In this document: in pieces, positions 8,034-18,092 of the stretch
How positions within the stretch are numbered: position 1 is the stretch's first letter
How the letters are laid out: every line of letters starts with the position of its first letter
From: Spirochaetota bacterium
GTDB taxonomy: Bacteria; Spirochaetota; UBA12135; COTS27
Direction of reading: 5' to 3'
DNA length: 64,000 nucleotides
Assembly: GCA_013426755.1 (NCBI GenBank)
Contig: AP019861.1
Coordinates: 483,067-547,066, forward strand
Notes under the pieces: model-generated
Databases searched by the model: none
Told to the model about the DNA's origin: nothing
What the model saw: the letters and a program-made list of their open reading frames with translations, nothing else
Translations under genes and position numbers: made by a program

Positions 8034-10394
8034 TTGTATAAGAGTGTAAGGGCAATTAGTTGTGATTTGAGAGAATGGGTGTCATTAAGACAATTGGAAC
8101 AGGTTCTTAAAAATACACTAGGACGCGAGAAGAGTTCCTATCTCAAACAACACGCCACCAATCCAGTTGCCTGGCAATCGTGGGGACCGACTGCTCTTAC
8201 GTTAGCACAGACATTGCGCCGTCCCTTATTTGTGAGCATTGGCTATGCGGCTTGTCATTGGTGCCATGTTATGGAACGTGAGTCGTTTAGTGATGATACA
8301 GTCGCCGCTCTTCTTAATGAAGGCTTTATTCCTATTAAAATAGATCGAGAAGAACATCCCGATATCGATGCGATATATATTCGCGCAGCAGAATGTATGG
8401 GTGTTGGGGCGGGATGGCCGCTCAGTGTTTTTGCTGATAGCAATGGACATCCTTTTCATATTGGGACGTATTTTCCTCCTGAGCGTAGACACACATTGCC
8501 TGGATTTAAAGAGGTGTTGCGTGCTACCCAGAAAGCATGGACTGAAGCGCCTGCTGAGATCGAACTTCATACTAAAAATTTACTCACTAAGCTGAGAGAA
8601 CAGCTTAGTGTTCGTGAACTTCCAGAGGTAAAGTCGCTAGCTGCTCTTACTACTGGAACAGCGAGTAACACGGTTAAAAAAGAAGTAGCTGACTATGAAG
8701 AGATGTTTACGTACTTCGGTGAAGACCGAGTTTTTGCACATCTGCAGAAAAATTACTTCGATGCTAAATTTGGTGGATTTAAATTTCACGGTTGTAATAA
8801 ATTTCCGTCCACAATGTCTCTTCAACTGCTTATGAGGATAGGGTATCGAGAAGATGAACATGAACTGCTTGAAATGAGTACGTTAACACTTAAAGGAATC
8901 TGCAGTGGTGGAATCTTCGATCACGTGCGGGGAGGCATTGCACGTTACAGTACAGATTATGCATGGCACGTTCCGCATTTTGAAAAAATGCTCTACGATA
9001 ACGCACTCTTTATAGAAGTCCTAGTCGATAGTTATTTACGGACAAAGCAGGGGTGTTATTTGGATTGGGCTATGGTCACAGCCGATTATCTCATTGATGA
9101 AATGTGTCTTAATGAAGGTGGTTTCGCAGCTTCACAAGATGCTGATAGTGAAGGCATTGAAGGAAAGTATTTTCTGTGGTCGTATGAAGAACTTCAAAAC
9201 CTGCTTAGCGACACAGATTTTGCGTTTATCAAAACTATCTTTGCGATCACTGAGGCAGGAAACTTTAACGGGGCTAACATTCTTTACTATAAAGAACCGT
9301 ATGAAATTCTCAACCAAACTGTTCTCAAAGAAAAAACAGCTTGTGATAGATTGCGGCGCATTAAACGCCATTTGCTAACCGTACGAAATAAGAGAATACC
9401 TCCACTTACAGATGAGAAAGTGATTGTGTCATGGAATGGACTTGTCATATCAGCCCTTGCAAGGCTTGGTACAGTTCTTAGTGCTAGCACAGAATTTTCT
9501 AGTAAAGGAGAATATGAAATTACTTCGCACACTGTTTTAGCGAAGCTTGGCGTAAAATACATCGCCGTGGCTAGAAAAGCCTTTGATTTCATAAAGGAAA
9601 CAATGTTCGATAAAAAAAAGCAAATTCTTTACAGACGTTACATCGATGGTGAAGTGGGAGTGATGGGGCTATTGACCGATTACGCTAATCTTCTCGCTGC
9701 AGGCCTAGACCTTTATGAAAGCACGTTTGATATGAAGTACGTGAGGGAAGTACTTGAAATTTTAGCCGTGCCGCTCAAATATTTCTGGCAAAACGGTCGC
9801 TTTTTTGAACAAGACGAGCGGCTGCCATTATTTATTGCACGTTATACGGATATGTATGACGGCGTTGAGCCCACGGGCAATTCTAAAATGACTGACGTGC
9901 TCCTTAGGTTAGCTACTTATGATAAAGCGGCTATGATAAGTGCGCTCAGTGAAAACGTGTTGGCGGCACCTGAGGATTTACAAAAAGAACATGTTCAGTC
10001 TAATTTAGCTTCTTTATTAGATGTGGGCGCTGTCAAAGAGAAGGCATTTACTCAAGGGACTCATTGGGGTACGGGTAAGTATTATGCTCGTTATGAAAAG
10101 ATGGCAAAAGCTATTTTTATAGTGTATAAAGATCACTTAGCGCGTGCTGCACTTCCCTATATGCAGCGTGTATTACATGATTATCGCTTGGGAATGAAAG
10201 TTTTAACTCTGCATGGACCTATAACGAAGCGAAAGCCATTTACTGAGGTGATTGCCAGTTCTTATCGTCCTGGGCTTATTTGTTACGGTGGGAAAACAAC
10301 GGGAAAACCTTATGCTATTCTTTGTTTAAGTGACCGCTGCTTGCCTCCTGTGGAAACTGCTGACGGACTGCGAGAACTTTTAGCACGATTTTAG
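8034..10394 (+). CDS. DUF255 thioredoxin-like/glycan-hydrolase-fold protein (YyaL family)
   Basis: The N-terminal half is a thioredoxin-like DUF255 domain with the family motif CHWC (Cys74 and Cys77), preceded by the usual opening (KQHATNPVAW). The rest resembles the alpha/alpha-barrel seen in YyaL and SPATA20 proteins, with HFEKMLYDNA and FAASQDADSEG typical of the family. The length, about 770-790, is a little above the usual 650-700. The reported start is a TTG. A GTG at 8079 preceded by GAGAG is a better candidate and would remove 15 residues. Biochemical function of the family is poorly defined, and a redox role is suggested only by the CxxC. Stand-alone gene. Confidence 0.85.
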   Translation: MYKSVRAISCDLREWVSLRQLEQVLKNTLGREKSSYLKQHATNPVAWQSWGPTALTLAQTLRRPLFVSIGYAACHWCHVMERESFSDDTVAALLNEGFIPIKIDREEHPDIDAIYIRAAECMGVGAGWPLSVFADSNGHPFHIGTYFPPERRHTLPGFKEVLRATQKAWTEAPAEIELHTKNLLTKLREQLSVRELPEVKSLAALTTGTASNTVKKEVADYEEMFTYFGEDRVFAHLQKNYFDAKFGGFKFHGCNKFPSTMSLQLLMRIGYREDEHELLEMSTLTLKGICSGGIFDHVRGGIARYSTDYAWHVPHFEKMLYDNALFIEVLVDSYLRTKQGCYLDWAMVTADYLIDEMCLNEGGFAASQDADSEGIEGKYFLWSYEELQNLLSDTDFAFIKTIFAITEAGNFNGANILYYKEPYEILNQTVLKEKTACDRLRRIKRHLLTVRNKRIPPLTDEKVIVSWNGLVISALARLGTVLSASTEFSSKGEYEITSHTVLAKLGVKYIAVARKAFDFIKETMFDKKKQILYRRYIDGEVGVMGLLTDYANLLAAGLDLYESTFDMKYVREVLEILAVPLKYFWQNGRFFEQDERLPLFIARYTDMYDGVEPTGNSKMTDVLLRLATYDKAAMISALSENVLAAPEDLQKEHVQSNLASLLDVGAVKEKAFTQGTHWGTGKYYARYEKMAKAIFIVYKDHLARAALPYMQRVLHDYRLGMKVLTLHGPITKRKPFTEVIASSYRPGLICYGGKTTGKPYAILCLSDRCLPPVETADGLRELLARF

Positions 10395-10411
10395 CACGAT
10401 TTTAGCACGAT
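10381..10411 (+). repeat. 11-bp triplication across the DUF255 stop codon
   Basis: TAGCACGAT recurs at 10381, 10392 and 10403, an exact 11-bp period. The first copy is coding (Leu-Ala-Arg-Phe) and the second supplies the TAG stop. It looks like replication slippage that extended the 3' end. Confidence 0.7.
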
Positions 10412-10590
10412 TCTGCTAGTCAATCAATAAAACTTAACACGTCCTACATAATTATAAATTACCATTCAATTAGAGTAAACTTAGATGGCAATCACAATCA
10501 AACCGTATAGAGCCGTATAGTTAAGTATAAAACGTTTTTACAAGCGTAATTCAATGCGATTAAGATTCAAGCAATCAAATATAACTCATA

Positions 10591-11097
10591 ATGGAGAATG
10601 AAGCTATGACAATCGAACATCACAAAAAAGACCACGAGGGCTATCTACTTATTATAGGCGCCTCAATGGAACCTGAGCGTTATTCTAATAAGGTATTTAA
10701 ACTTGCTTTAAAGCAGGGGTACTCTGTCCTGGGCGTCCATCCTAAGGGTGGAAATATTGATGGACATGAACTTTTTACGAACCTTGGTGATGTTATGCAC
10801 TTTATTGCTGGTGGTACTGCTGCAGAGACTACGTCCAATGCTGTGTCCAGTGCTACGTCCACTACTACGTCTGGTAATCAAGTAAGGCGAACTGCAATAG
10901 ATACAATCAGTCTTTATGTCAGAAGTGCGATTGCGCTTACAATGATCGATGATTTTACTAAATTAGTACCGAAACCGCGGCGCATTATTCTCAATCCTGG
11001 TGCGGATGCCCCCGAAGTTGCGGACGTACTTAGCCGTAAGGGATTTAATGTGGTGACTGCCTGTACCTTAGTCCTCTTACATACAGGACAATATTGA
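10591..11097 (+). CDS. CoA-binding domain protein (YccU-like)
   Basis: A small Rossmann-type CoA-binding protein. The N-terminal nucleotide-binding motif reads LLIIGASMEPERYSNKV (about residues 19-35). The family C-terminal signature (ILNPGADAPE, then VVTACTLVLLHTGQ) is intact. Proteins of this type are usually near 140 residues. This one is 168 because a Ser/Thr/Ala-rich low-complexity stretch at about 74-98 interrupts the domain. The start may be ATG 10606 rather than 10591, since GGAG lies well placed before 10606. A specific cellular role for the family is not established. Confidence 0.8.
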   Translation: MENEAMTIEHHKKDHEGYLLIIGASMEPERYSNKVFKLALKQGYSVLGVHPKGGNIDGHELFTNLGDVMHFIAGGTAAETTSNAVSSATSTTTSGNQVRRTAIDTISLYVRSAIALTMIDDFTKLVPKPRRIILNPGADAPEVADVLSRKGFNVVTACTLVLLHTGQY

Positions 11098-11184
11098 TAA
11101 TGTATATATTTTGATGATATACTTCTCGCTGAGAAGAACTTCTATGCTTAATGGAGGGTAAGAGGGCGTGGCGGTAAGGAAATG

Positions 11185-11616
11185 TTACCTGGGTTTCATA
11201 TATTTCTTAATTTTAAGAACAAGTTCACGATGAGCGGTTTGAATAGCTTCGGGAGAATTACGACTGGATATACTGGCAACATAAGTTTCAATGTATTCAC
11301 CCCACTCGGTTTTAGAAGTAGCGGTTAGCCTGTATCCATTAATGTCTAGGAAGTTCGTAGCAACGTGTAAAGCGAAGCGTTTATTCCCATCAATAAGGGG
11401 ATGATTTTGTACAATAGAACGAATATAACCTGCAGCACACTCTTCAATTTCTTCGTAATAAGCATTTTTCTGAGCCAGTATAGCAGACTCAAAGGCGCTT
11501 TTATCGCAAATAACAAGGTTGCTATTGTCTTTAAATTGTGCTTGTAAATCTTTGAGAATAGTATCACCCTCTATGATTTCTAAGAAATTTATATTATTCA
11601 TATCAAAGAGAACCAA
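11185..11616 (-). CDS. Doc/Fic-family protein, putative toxin
   Basis: A 143-residue protein with the Fic core motif as HPLIDGNKR (residues 72-80), where Leu replaces the usual Phe at the third position. The Lys after the GN, and the short length, resemble Doc (death-on-curing) toxins, which phosphorylate EF-Tu, more than AMPylating Fic enzymes (GNGR). The frame opens with TTG. ATG at 11601 is an alternative, and neither start has a Shine-Dalgarno sequence. The preceding gene on the same strand ends 55 nt upstream and is the natural antitoxin candidate, but it is not Phd-like. Toxin activity is inferred from the family. Confidence 0.78.
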   Translation of the reverse strand: MVLFDMNNINFLEIIEGDTILKDLQAQFKDNSNLVICDKSAFESAILAQKNAYYEEIEECAAGYIRSIVQNHPLIDGNKRFALHVATNFLDINGYRLTATSKTEWGEYIETYVASISSRNSPEAIQTAHRELVLKIKKYMKPR

Positions 11617-11671
11617 TCGACTTTGAAATAGGAGGGGTGAGTGGTTATCATCTCAATAAAAGGTGGACAGG

Positions 11672-12295
11672 CTACCTTTTACTGAGATAAATGAAATCTT
11701 CTTTATGCTCTTCCCAAGTGCGTTTAAGGGCTCTTTGAAGGGTTTTACCTCGCTCATACCAGTAATAAAATTCAATGACTCCCAATATGGAGAAGAATAC
11801 TGTAGAAGTATATTTTTCGGTGCGATCGCTATCGGCTAGTCTGTAAAGCCGTTTAGCATAGGGACTTTGAAATAACTGATATTTCTTCATTAATTCAGTC
11901 ACTTTATGGGGATTAATATCATTATCCTCTTCAAGTCCTAGGATCTTAATAACATCACTAGGAGTATAGGCTAGCTCTAGCAGTTTATCGGGTATTATTT
12001 TAAGTTTTTCTGCTAGATTAAGAATGTCATCTATCTTATATTTCTTTAAAAGAGATGGCAGTAATAGGTTCCATTTTTCATGCTCGCTCAGTTTGTGTTT
12101 GAGTGAAGAAATTCCTTCGTCTCTACGTGATAACTCTTGATTTAATTCACGATTTTTCTGCCGATGCGTCTTAGCAAAATCTTTGAGTTCTTTAATATTT
12201 TTGCTAAGAGTTATCACACGTTCTGCATGTTGTTTTGTCCCCCGTTCTGTATGTTGCTTTGTTATTTTCTCTTCTATCGCACTGAGAGGATTCAT
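11672..12295 (-). CDS. Coiled-coil protein upstream of Doc, unknown; possible antitoxin or regulator
   Basis: A 207-residue protein. Residues 10-75 are a charged, heptad-like helix that begins with a short repeat (KQHTERG, then KQHAERV). The middle contains TPSDVIKILGL, which could be a helix-turn-helix. The C-terminal part, about 130-207, is aromatic-rich and helical. The ATG start has GGAG about ten bases upstream. I do not recognise the family. Its position directly upstream of the Doc/Fic gene, on the same strand with a 55-nt gap, suggests a two-gene unit in which this protein regulates or neutralises the toxin. That is an inference from context only. Confidence 0.6.
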   Translation of the reverse strand: MNPLSAIEEKITKQHTERGTKQHAERVITLSKNIKELKDFAKTHRQKNRELNQELSRRDEGISSLKHKLSEHEKWNLLLPSLLKKYKIDDILNLAEKLKIIPDKLLELAYTPSDVIKILGLEEDNDINPHKVTELMKKYQLFQSPYAKRLYRLADSDRTEKYTSTVFFSILGVIEFYYWYERGKTLQRALKRTWEEHKEDFIYLSKR

Positions 12296-12532
12296 ATTTT
12301 CTACTCCGTATCAAACTATTATAATAATAAACGCACAATCTTTAAATTTATACTAAGAATAAATTAAGTATAATTTAAGTATAATTTAAGTATAGCAATT
12401 AAAATATTAACTATCTTATCATAATTTTTATAGATGATAGGAGATTTTAGAATAATTTCTATATCGAGATGGTATTTTGGTGTGATTTTGGGTTGAGTCG
12501 TATGATTCTGGGGGCGAACATAGGCATTAAGG

Positions 12533-13333
12533 TTACTTGGGCAGGAGTTTTTTCTTGGAAGTATTTTTTAGATTGTGATTATTTTTACTCCGTGTTGTAG
12601 TTCCAGACGTTCTTTTTTTGCGATATTGTTCCTTGGCGGAATAACGTTGTTTTACAGAATGTTGTTTTGGGGCAGAATGACGTTTTATAGAATGACGTTG
12701 GGTAGGCGTAGCGGTTTGTTCAGGGAGTTTTTCTAGATGACGAAGATTATTACTAGCCGTGGAAGGCTGCTTTTTGAAGGGGATCAATGAAAGTAAAGAA
12801 AAGCGTGTTCGAATCAATTCTTGTGGGGGCATGATGGTACGACTGGCCGATTTGATCTCTTCTACCGTAAAAAAAGCGTATGGATTGAATTGTTTGACAA
12901 GTTTGGTGAAATTTTGTAAATCCTTGCGTTTAATGGTGGCAAACATAACCTTGACGGAACCGTAATTGCTTGTAGCGGGCACGTCTGTGACTCTAAATCC
13001 CGCAGCACGTAACCTTGTAAGGAGTTTATCAGCAGTTCGCTGTGTGATAACACGAACAAGAACTAATCCAAGCGCTAACTTTTCTTCAATTAGACCTCCA
13101 ATATAAACGCCCGTAGCCATCCCTAATCCAAATGCAGCTACATTGAATAAATTGTCAATATTGGCGATAATTCGTGTCACAATTAAGATCCAGATAATAC
13201 CCTCCACAAAAGCAATAGCAATCGATAGTCTTTTAAATCCCTTTGCAATAGAGACAATACGAATAGAATTAAGCGCCAATTCTAAAATTTTTGCAATGTA
13301 AATAAATAAAGGTACAGTCCAAGTCGTTGTCAT
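12533..13333 (-). CDS. UPF0316 (DUF2179/DUF5698) membrane protein with a basic tail
   Basis: The N-terminal 85 residues hold three hydrophobic segments (about 5-22, 33-52 and 60-82), with the family pattern ALNSIRIVSIAKGFKR between the first two. A cytoplasmic DUF2179-like domain follows at about 95-165. The family normally ends near 170-190 residues. This protein continues to 266 with a very basic, repetitive tail (RHSIKRHSAPKQHSVKQRYS) that looks disordered. AGAG stands before the ATG. The molecular function of UPF0316 proteins is unknown, and the tail could bind nucleic acid or phospholipid head groups. Confidence 0.8.
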   Translation of the reverse strand: MTTTWTVPLFIYIAKILELALNSIRIVSIAKGFKRLSIAIAFVEGIIWILIVTRIIANIDNLFNVAAFGLGMATGVYIGGLIEEKLALGLVLVRVITQRTADKLLTRLRAAGFRVTDVPATSNYGSVKVMFATIKRKDLQNFTKLVKQFNPYAFFTVEEIKSASRTIMPPQELIRTRFSLLSLIPFKKQPSTASNNLRHLEKLPEQTATPTQRHSIKRHSAPKQHSVKQRYSAKEQYRKKRTSGTTTRSKNNHNLKNTSKKKLLPK

Positions 13334-13836
13334 TGTTCTCTAAAATTTCTGCAGTCTAAATAAGGGCACAGTTTAAGTTATTGTTATCGTTTTTTCTTAG
13401 GTTTTTCCCTAATGAGTCTCACGATGAAGAAAATCTTTGTTAATAGGTAATAGCAATACTTTCAATCTATTTTTAATGAGCAGGAATTGAGGTATGATGG
13501 GTAGCTGCAGTGCGGTTATTGTGTGTAGTAAGTGTGATGTAGTACGGTTGGCGTTAGCTTTTGGCTTGTTTTCCGTACGGATAGGAGTTTATAGGGTTGT
13601 CCTGTAAGTTATATACAAATACAACTTAATAATTGTCTAGAAAAACATGAGGGCGCTAGAAATAGAGTATCTAAACAGAGAGTCTGTATTGCAGTTAAAA
13701 ATACTTATGCACAAGCCTTATTTAAGGGTAGAGAGTTCAAGAATAGAAAGTCTATGCAAGCCATTAAAACTCTTTATGCACAGGGCATCATCTAAAAGAA
13801 CTATACGTGCTGTGAAAGGGAGTGTTTACGCTGTGA
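13334..13836. other. Intergenic region, no supported gene
   Basis: A plus-strand frame at 13647-13910 reads into the antisense of the next gene and has no protein-like pattern, so I do not call it. Near 13695-13790 a degenerate repeat (TTATGCACA, AAGCC, TATTTAAG) occurs twice. No clear promoter or terminator. Confidence 0.4.
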
Positions 13837-14646
13837 TTATTCAAGAATGTCTTCGTGGTAAAGCATGCGAGAACAGAACGGACAATAAGAGATTTCCATA
13901 TTGCATTTGAGTTCAATCTCAACTTGCCGTGGAAGTAGCGTATAACAACCTTGGCAAACTAGATTTTCTTCGGCAGTTGACTTAGCGGCGGAGACAATAG
14001 CAAGATCATTTTTGTTTTGATAAATGCGGCTAAATATAGCAAGCCATCTTTCTTCAATATGTGCTTCGACGCGTGATTTTTCAGATTTCCATTTTTTTAT
14101 GTCTTCCTTTCGTTCGTCTAGCAACTGGTCAAATTCAGCCTTTTTTTCAGTGAATACTTGTTTAATCTCTTGTAGATTTTCATTGATTTTTTCAAGTTTG
14201 TTTTTTCTAAAAGTTGCTTCGTCTTTTTTACTGAGGACTTGATTTTCTTTGATAGCGCTTTGCTGATTTAAGAAATCTATTTCCTTATTGATAGCTTTAA
14301 ATTCTTTAATGGTTTTAATTTTCTTTTTGGTGTCTTCACATAGCTCTATTTTGGCTTGAATATCAATGACTTCGGCTTCAATATTTTTAATTTCTGTTTC
14401 TACTTTATTGAGTGGAATAAGATTATTTTCATATTGAGTCTGTTTGGAATTGTACTTCTGCTCCTCTATTTGCGTTTGCTTGCTTAGGATATGAATCTCT
14501 TCCTCTAGTTCGTTGAGACGGTTATATACGTCTTGAAGTTGTAAAAGATTGTTTAGCAATGCCTTGAATTCCTTTTCGATTTTGGCAGCATTTTTATCTT
14601 TTACGGTTTTGGGGGGGGGTTCTGTTTTTTCTTTTACTTTGTTCAT
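13837..14646 (-). CDS. CT398-type coiled-coil protein with C-terminal zinc ribbon
   Basis: A 269-residue protein: a long coiled-coil hairpin from about 25 to 200, then a four-Cys zinc ribbon (CxxC at about 231-234 and CPFC at about 255-258). Architecture and length match the zf-RING_7/DUF164 family typified by chlamydial CT398, which is common in spirochaetes and reported to associate with flagellar or secretion and sigma-54 components in some organisms. A G(8) run on the complementary strand near 14613 encodes Pro residues near the N-terminus and is prone to slippage. The gene is divergent from dapB across a 607-bp gap. Confidence 0.8.
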   Translation of the reverse strand: MNKVKEKTEPPPKTVKDKNAAKIEKEFKALLNNLLQLQDVYNRLNELEEEIHILSKQTQIEEQKYNSKQTQYENNLIPLNKVETEIKNIEAEVIDIQAKIELCEDTKKKIKTIKEFKAINKEIDFLNQQSAIKENQVLSKKDEATFRKNKLEKINENLQEIKQVFTEKKAEFDQLLDERKEDIKKWKSEKSRVEAHIEERWLAIFSRIYQNKNDLAIVSAAKSTAEENLVCQGCYTLLPRQVEIELKCNMEISYCPFCSRMLYHEDILE

Positions 14647-15253
14647 GGGTATGGATGCTTTTTTAGAAGTAGATAAATTTTAGAAGTGGGTAAAATGTCT
14701 TTTTGTATAAGAGATTTTATAGAAAATTTAAAAATGGTTCAAATGGTCTTAGCGACTTTTGTCTTAGCAATTTTTAACAGCCGCTTCTTACCATTATGTG
14801 CTACGTAATATCAATATATTATACTCTATAATCAAGTAAATCAGGTGCAGAGTTTCTTAAAATAATGTCTAAAAATAATATCTAAGGGCTGCCATTACCT
14901 TTAAATGTAACATAAACCTAATAATACTACAAAAATTACAAAAAATAGTTGTTTCATTACTGCAATTAAACATTTTATTAAATACTAGCATTTATTAGAG
15001 TATAATTACTATTGATTAGGATGTGATTAATGGGTAATACAGTCTGTAAACGTATGAGTGCTAAATTATAGCTATTATTTTTATGTATTTCGCTAGAAAT
15101 ATAGGCAATAGATAATAGATAATGGATAACAGATAATAAGCAAATAGACAAATAGGTAATAGGTATGAAGGGTATTTCTATTGATTCTAAAGGTTGTCAT
15201 TGAGTAAAAACATTTAAGTTATATTTAAGTTATTAAGTTATGTAGTTATATAT
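14647..15253. other. Divergent intergenic region rich in short AT repeats
   Basis: No gene seen. Between about 15100 and 15170 the sequence is built from variants of GATAATA and AAATAG. Promoters for the CT398-type gene (minus) and dapB (plus) must lie here, but no strong -35/-10 pair can be singled out. Confidence 0.4.
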
Positions 15254-16345
15254 ATGCCAATAATGGAAGTTCAAGACACGCCATCTGCCACGTCATCATC
15301 AAATAAGAGCACAATTAAGAGCACAATTCGTGTGATTGTATTAGGAGCAGCAGGACGAATGAGTCGCGCTGCTATAAGATTACTAGATAAAATGCCTTCA
15401 GACCCTTCTATTAAGACAATCAATGCACAGAAGTCACTTGATTTCGCCCCTAACCCTAACAATAACCCATCCAATGCATCTTATCAATTTCTTGTTATGG
15501 GGGGCATTGAACATAAATCATTGGTTTCACGTAGTGGAAGGCATGTTTCTGGGCAGCGCACCGCTAAATCAGCCCCTTCTACCTCCTCTCATACAAAAAA
15601 TCAAACTTCTGCCACGCTGGAATCATTGGAAATGTTCACACAATCAAGAACACGTGAAGCTCCACTGGCAGTGTCCTTTGAAGAATTAGCGGCTTTTTAT
15701 CATAACAATACCTTTGTAGACGTTGTTATTGATTTTTCACACCCCACAGCAACACTAGAACATCTGAATCTAGCTGCTAATTACGGCAATCCTGCTTGGG
15801 TCATTGGAACAACGGGATTTTCACAATTACAAGAAAAAGCCTTAATGCAGGCAAGTGAACAATGCGTTATCGTTCGCTCAGGTAATTTTTCAAAGGGCAT
15901 TCACGCACTCATACCTCTTCTCAAGCAAGCTGCAGTTCTCTTAGGTTCTGATTATGATATAGAAATTACAGAAACACATCATCGCCATAAAAAAGATGCG
16001 CCCTCAGGTACTGCTAAAATGCTCGCCCATGCACTAGCGGATGCTAGAAAGCTCGATCATAAAAAACATATCCACCTCGCTCGCTTAGGTGAAACTGCAC
16101 TTCGTAACCCTAGCGATATAACCCTCACAGCTTTAAGGGGGGGAGGTGTTATTGGCGAACATACAATTCATTTTATCGGGCAGGATGAAAGACTCGCCTT
16201 CACGCATGCTGCCATAAGTCGTGAGGCGTTTGCCTCAGGCATTCCAGCGGCGCTTGCCTTCGCGTATGAAAAACGGCTTGCTAAGACGCCCGCATTATAC
16301 CAGATGCATGACGTTATAGATTGGCTTAACTGTTCAAATGATTGA
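15254..16345 (+). CDS. dapB: 4-hydroxy-tetrahydrodipicolinate reductase with a large insertion
   Basis: NAD(P)H-dependent reductase of the diaminopimelate/lysine pathway. The Rossmann motif LGAAGRMSR is at about residues 31-39, DFSHPTATLEHL follows the insert, and the catalytic segment THHRHKKDAPSGTAK starts near His242. The C-terminal GGGVIGEHTIHF is typical. The family is about 270 residues and this protein is 363. The excess is a Ser/Asn/Thr-rich, poorly conserved stretch at about 55-135 between the first beta strand region and the DFSHP motif. dapD, a later enzyme of the succinylase branch, is also in this window. ATG start without a Shine-Dalgarno sequence. Confidence 0.92.
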   Translation: MPIMEVQDTPSATSSSNKSTIKSTIRVIVLGAAGRMSRAAIRLLDKMPSDPSIKTINAQKSLDFAPNPNNNPSNASYQFLVMGGIEHKSLVSRSGRHVSGQRTAKSAPSTSSHTKNQTSATLESLEMFTQSRTREAPLAVSFEELAAFYHNNTFVDVVIDFSHPTATLEHLNLAANYGNPAWVIGTTGFSQLQEKALMQASEQCVIVRSGNFSKGIHALIPLLKQAAVLLGSDYDIEITETHHRHKKDAPSGTAKMLAHALADARKLDHKKHIHLARLGETALRNPSDITLTALRGGGVIGEHTIHFIGQDERLAFTHAAISREAFASGIPAALAFAYEKRLAKTPALYQMHDVIDWLNCSND

Positions 16346-16607
16346 TGATTTGTATAAAAAAGTTTGTATAAAAAATGATATATGATGCATCGCAAATTCC
16401 TCATCCAATCAATAGCACCCATTTATAATTATCTGCAGTTATTAATAACTACTTATAATCATTTATAATTATCTGCAATCACCTGTATTCATTTGTGATC
16501 ACCTGCAATCATCTACGACCATTTATAATTATTGGTAGTCATTGATAATAATTGATAATGATTGATAATATAAATTACTCATAATAAAATAGCTTTAAAG
16601 AACAGTC

Positions 16608-17927
16608 ATGCAAAGACGCACGTTAGTAGAAAAATTGAGTTATATGCTAGTCGGTGGAGTTGGCGGCGTTCTCCTTTGGTTTGCCTTAGGGACACATCAT
16701 CCTAGCGGAGCAATTGGGTCACAGCCGCGCACGCAACTTTCTAGTGAACAGGAAGCTTATTTGGATTTGTTTGAGAATGTATTTGCTCGCGTGAGTCGTG
16801 ATTACATTGATAGTGATAAAGTGCGTCCTAAACTCCTTATTGAAGCAGCGATTAGAGGAATGCTTAAAGGATTGGATGATCCTTATACGGTTTTTTTTGA
16901 TGCAAAATCTTACGATCGATTTAAGAAAAATGCTCAGGGACATTACCATGGAATCGGTGTTTATATCGTTCCTGAGAGTACTCATTTTAAGGTTGTGAGT
17001 GTTATTGAGGGGTCTTCTGCTTGGGAGAGCGGTGTTCGAGCAAACGATGTTATTGAACGTGTTGCGGGGACGGTCGTTACGGGGAAATCTATCGATGAAG
17101 TTACGGACTTGATTCTCGGTCCTGAGGAGAGTCTGGTTAAAATTTTTATTCGACGGGGTAATAAATTGCTCTCTTTTACGCTCAAACGCAAACAAGTCAT
17201 CATTAAAAGTGTTTATACCAGTATTCTTGATGCCAATAACCTCTCGTTGCCTGCGCCGACTTCTTCATCAGCAAAGGCCAATCATTTATGGGGATATATT
17301 CGTATTCATCGCTTTGCTTTCAATACGGCTGATGAACTCAAAATGGCACTCAATACAGCTAAGTCTAAGCAAGTCCGTGGTATTATTATTGATCTTAGAA
17401 ACAATCCTGGCGGTCTTTTAACAGCGGCTATTGATACGGTTGACTTGTTTGTTTCTGAGGGTGTTATCGTTGCCACACAAAATAGATATGGAAACGACAA
17501 TTATGAATATGCCACACGACGCGTCTTTTTTCCTAAATATGTTCCAATTGTTATTCTTATCAACAAGTATTCTGCTAGCGCAAGTGAAATTTTTGCAGGA
17601 GCGCTCGTCGATTATGGTCGTGCGGTTGCTGTTGGTGAGAATACGTTCGGTAAATTTTCTGTGCAGCAGGAATTTGCTTATGCACAGCCTGAGCAGATTG
17701 GATTTAAAATGACAATTGCTCGTTATCTTTTGCCTAGTGGAAAATCTTATGAAAAAGTTGGTATACCGGCTTCTCTCAAAGTAGCCACTCCTAAGGCGTT
17801 TAATCCAGCGGCACTTAAAACGACCTTTTCTAAACAAGACACACAGCTCATATCTGCTCTTAAATTGCTTGCTAATAAAAAACGTTATCAATCCCTTTTG
17901 CGCCGTTCAGTTGCTAGTCCCAAGTAA
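16608..17927 (+). CDS. S41-family C-terminal processing protease (CtpA-like)
   Basis: A secreted or membrane-anchored periplasmic serine protease of 439 residues. There is an N-terminal hydrophobic segment (about 10-27), a PDZ domain at about 105-185, and an S41 catalytic core with the family motifs DLRNNPGG (about 264-271), SASASE (322-327, containing the nucleophile Ser) and FGK (general-base Lys). Length is normal for CtpA. A low-complexity Ala/Pro/Ser loop occurs at about 212-225. The following two genes are on the same strand, spaced 165 and 0 nt, so it may belong to the same envelope-related unit. Confidence 0.9.
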   Translation: MQRRTLVEKLSYMLVGGVGGVLLWFALGTHHPSGAIGSQPRTQLSSEQEAYLDLFENVFARVSRDYIDSDKVRPKLLIEAAIRGMLKGLDDPYTVFFDAKSYDRFKKNAQGHYHGIGVYIVPESTHFKVVSVIEGSSAWESGVRANDVIERVAGTVVTGKSIDEVTDLILGPEESLVKIFIRRGNKLLSFTLKRKQVIIKSVYTSILDANNLSLPAPTSSSAKANHLWGYIRIHRFAFNTADELKMALNTAKSKQVRGIIIDLRNNPGGLLTAAIDTVDLFVSEGVIVATQNRYGNDNYEYATRRVFFPKYVPIVILINKYSASASEIFAGALVDYGRAVAVGENTFGKFSVQQEFAYAQPEQIGFKMTIARYLLPSGKSYEKVGIPASLKVATPKAFNPAALKTTFSKQDTQLISALKLLANKKRYQSLLRRSVASPK

Positions 17928-18092
17928 AAAAATGAATTTTGTTTTCTTATTTTCTCACTTTCTCATTTTTTCATTTTAACGATCACAATCGCAGTCACTT
18001 CGCTAATAATTACAATAATGGTTGCTTGCTAGTGAAATATGGGTCTAATTGAATTGTATTTTTATAAGACGTTCTAAGGACAAAACTAAGAG

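Noticed and set aside
13647..13910. 87-residue plus-strand frame
   Set aside because: Runs into the antisense of the CT398-type gene, has no ribosome site and contains a degenerate DNA repeat.
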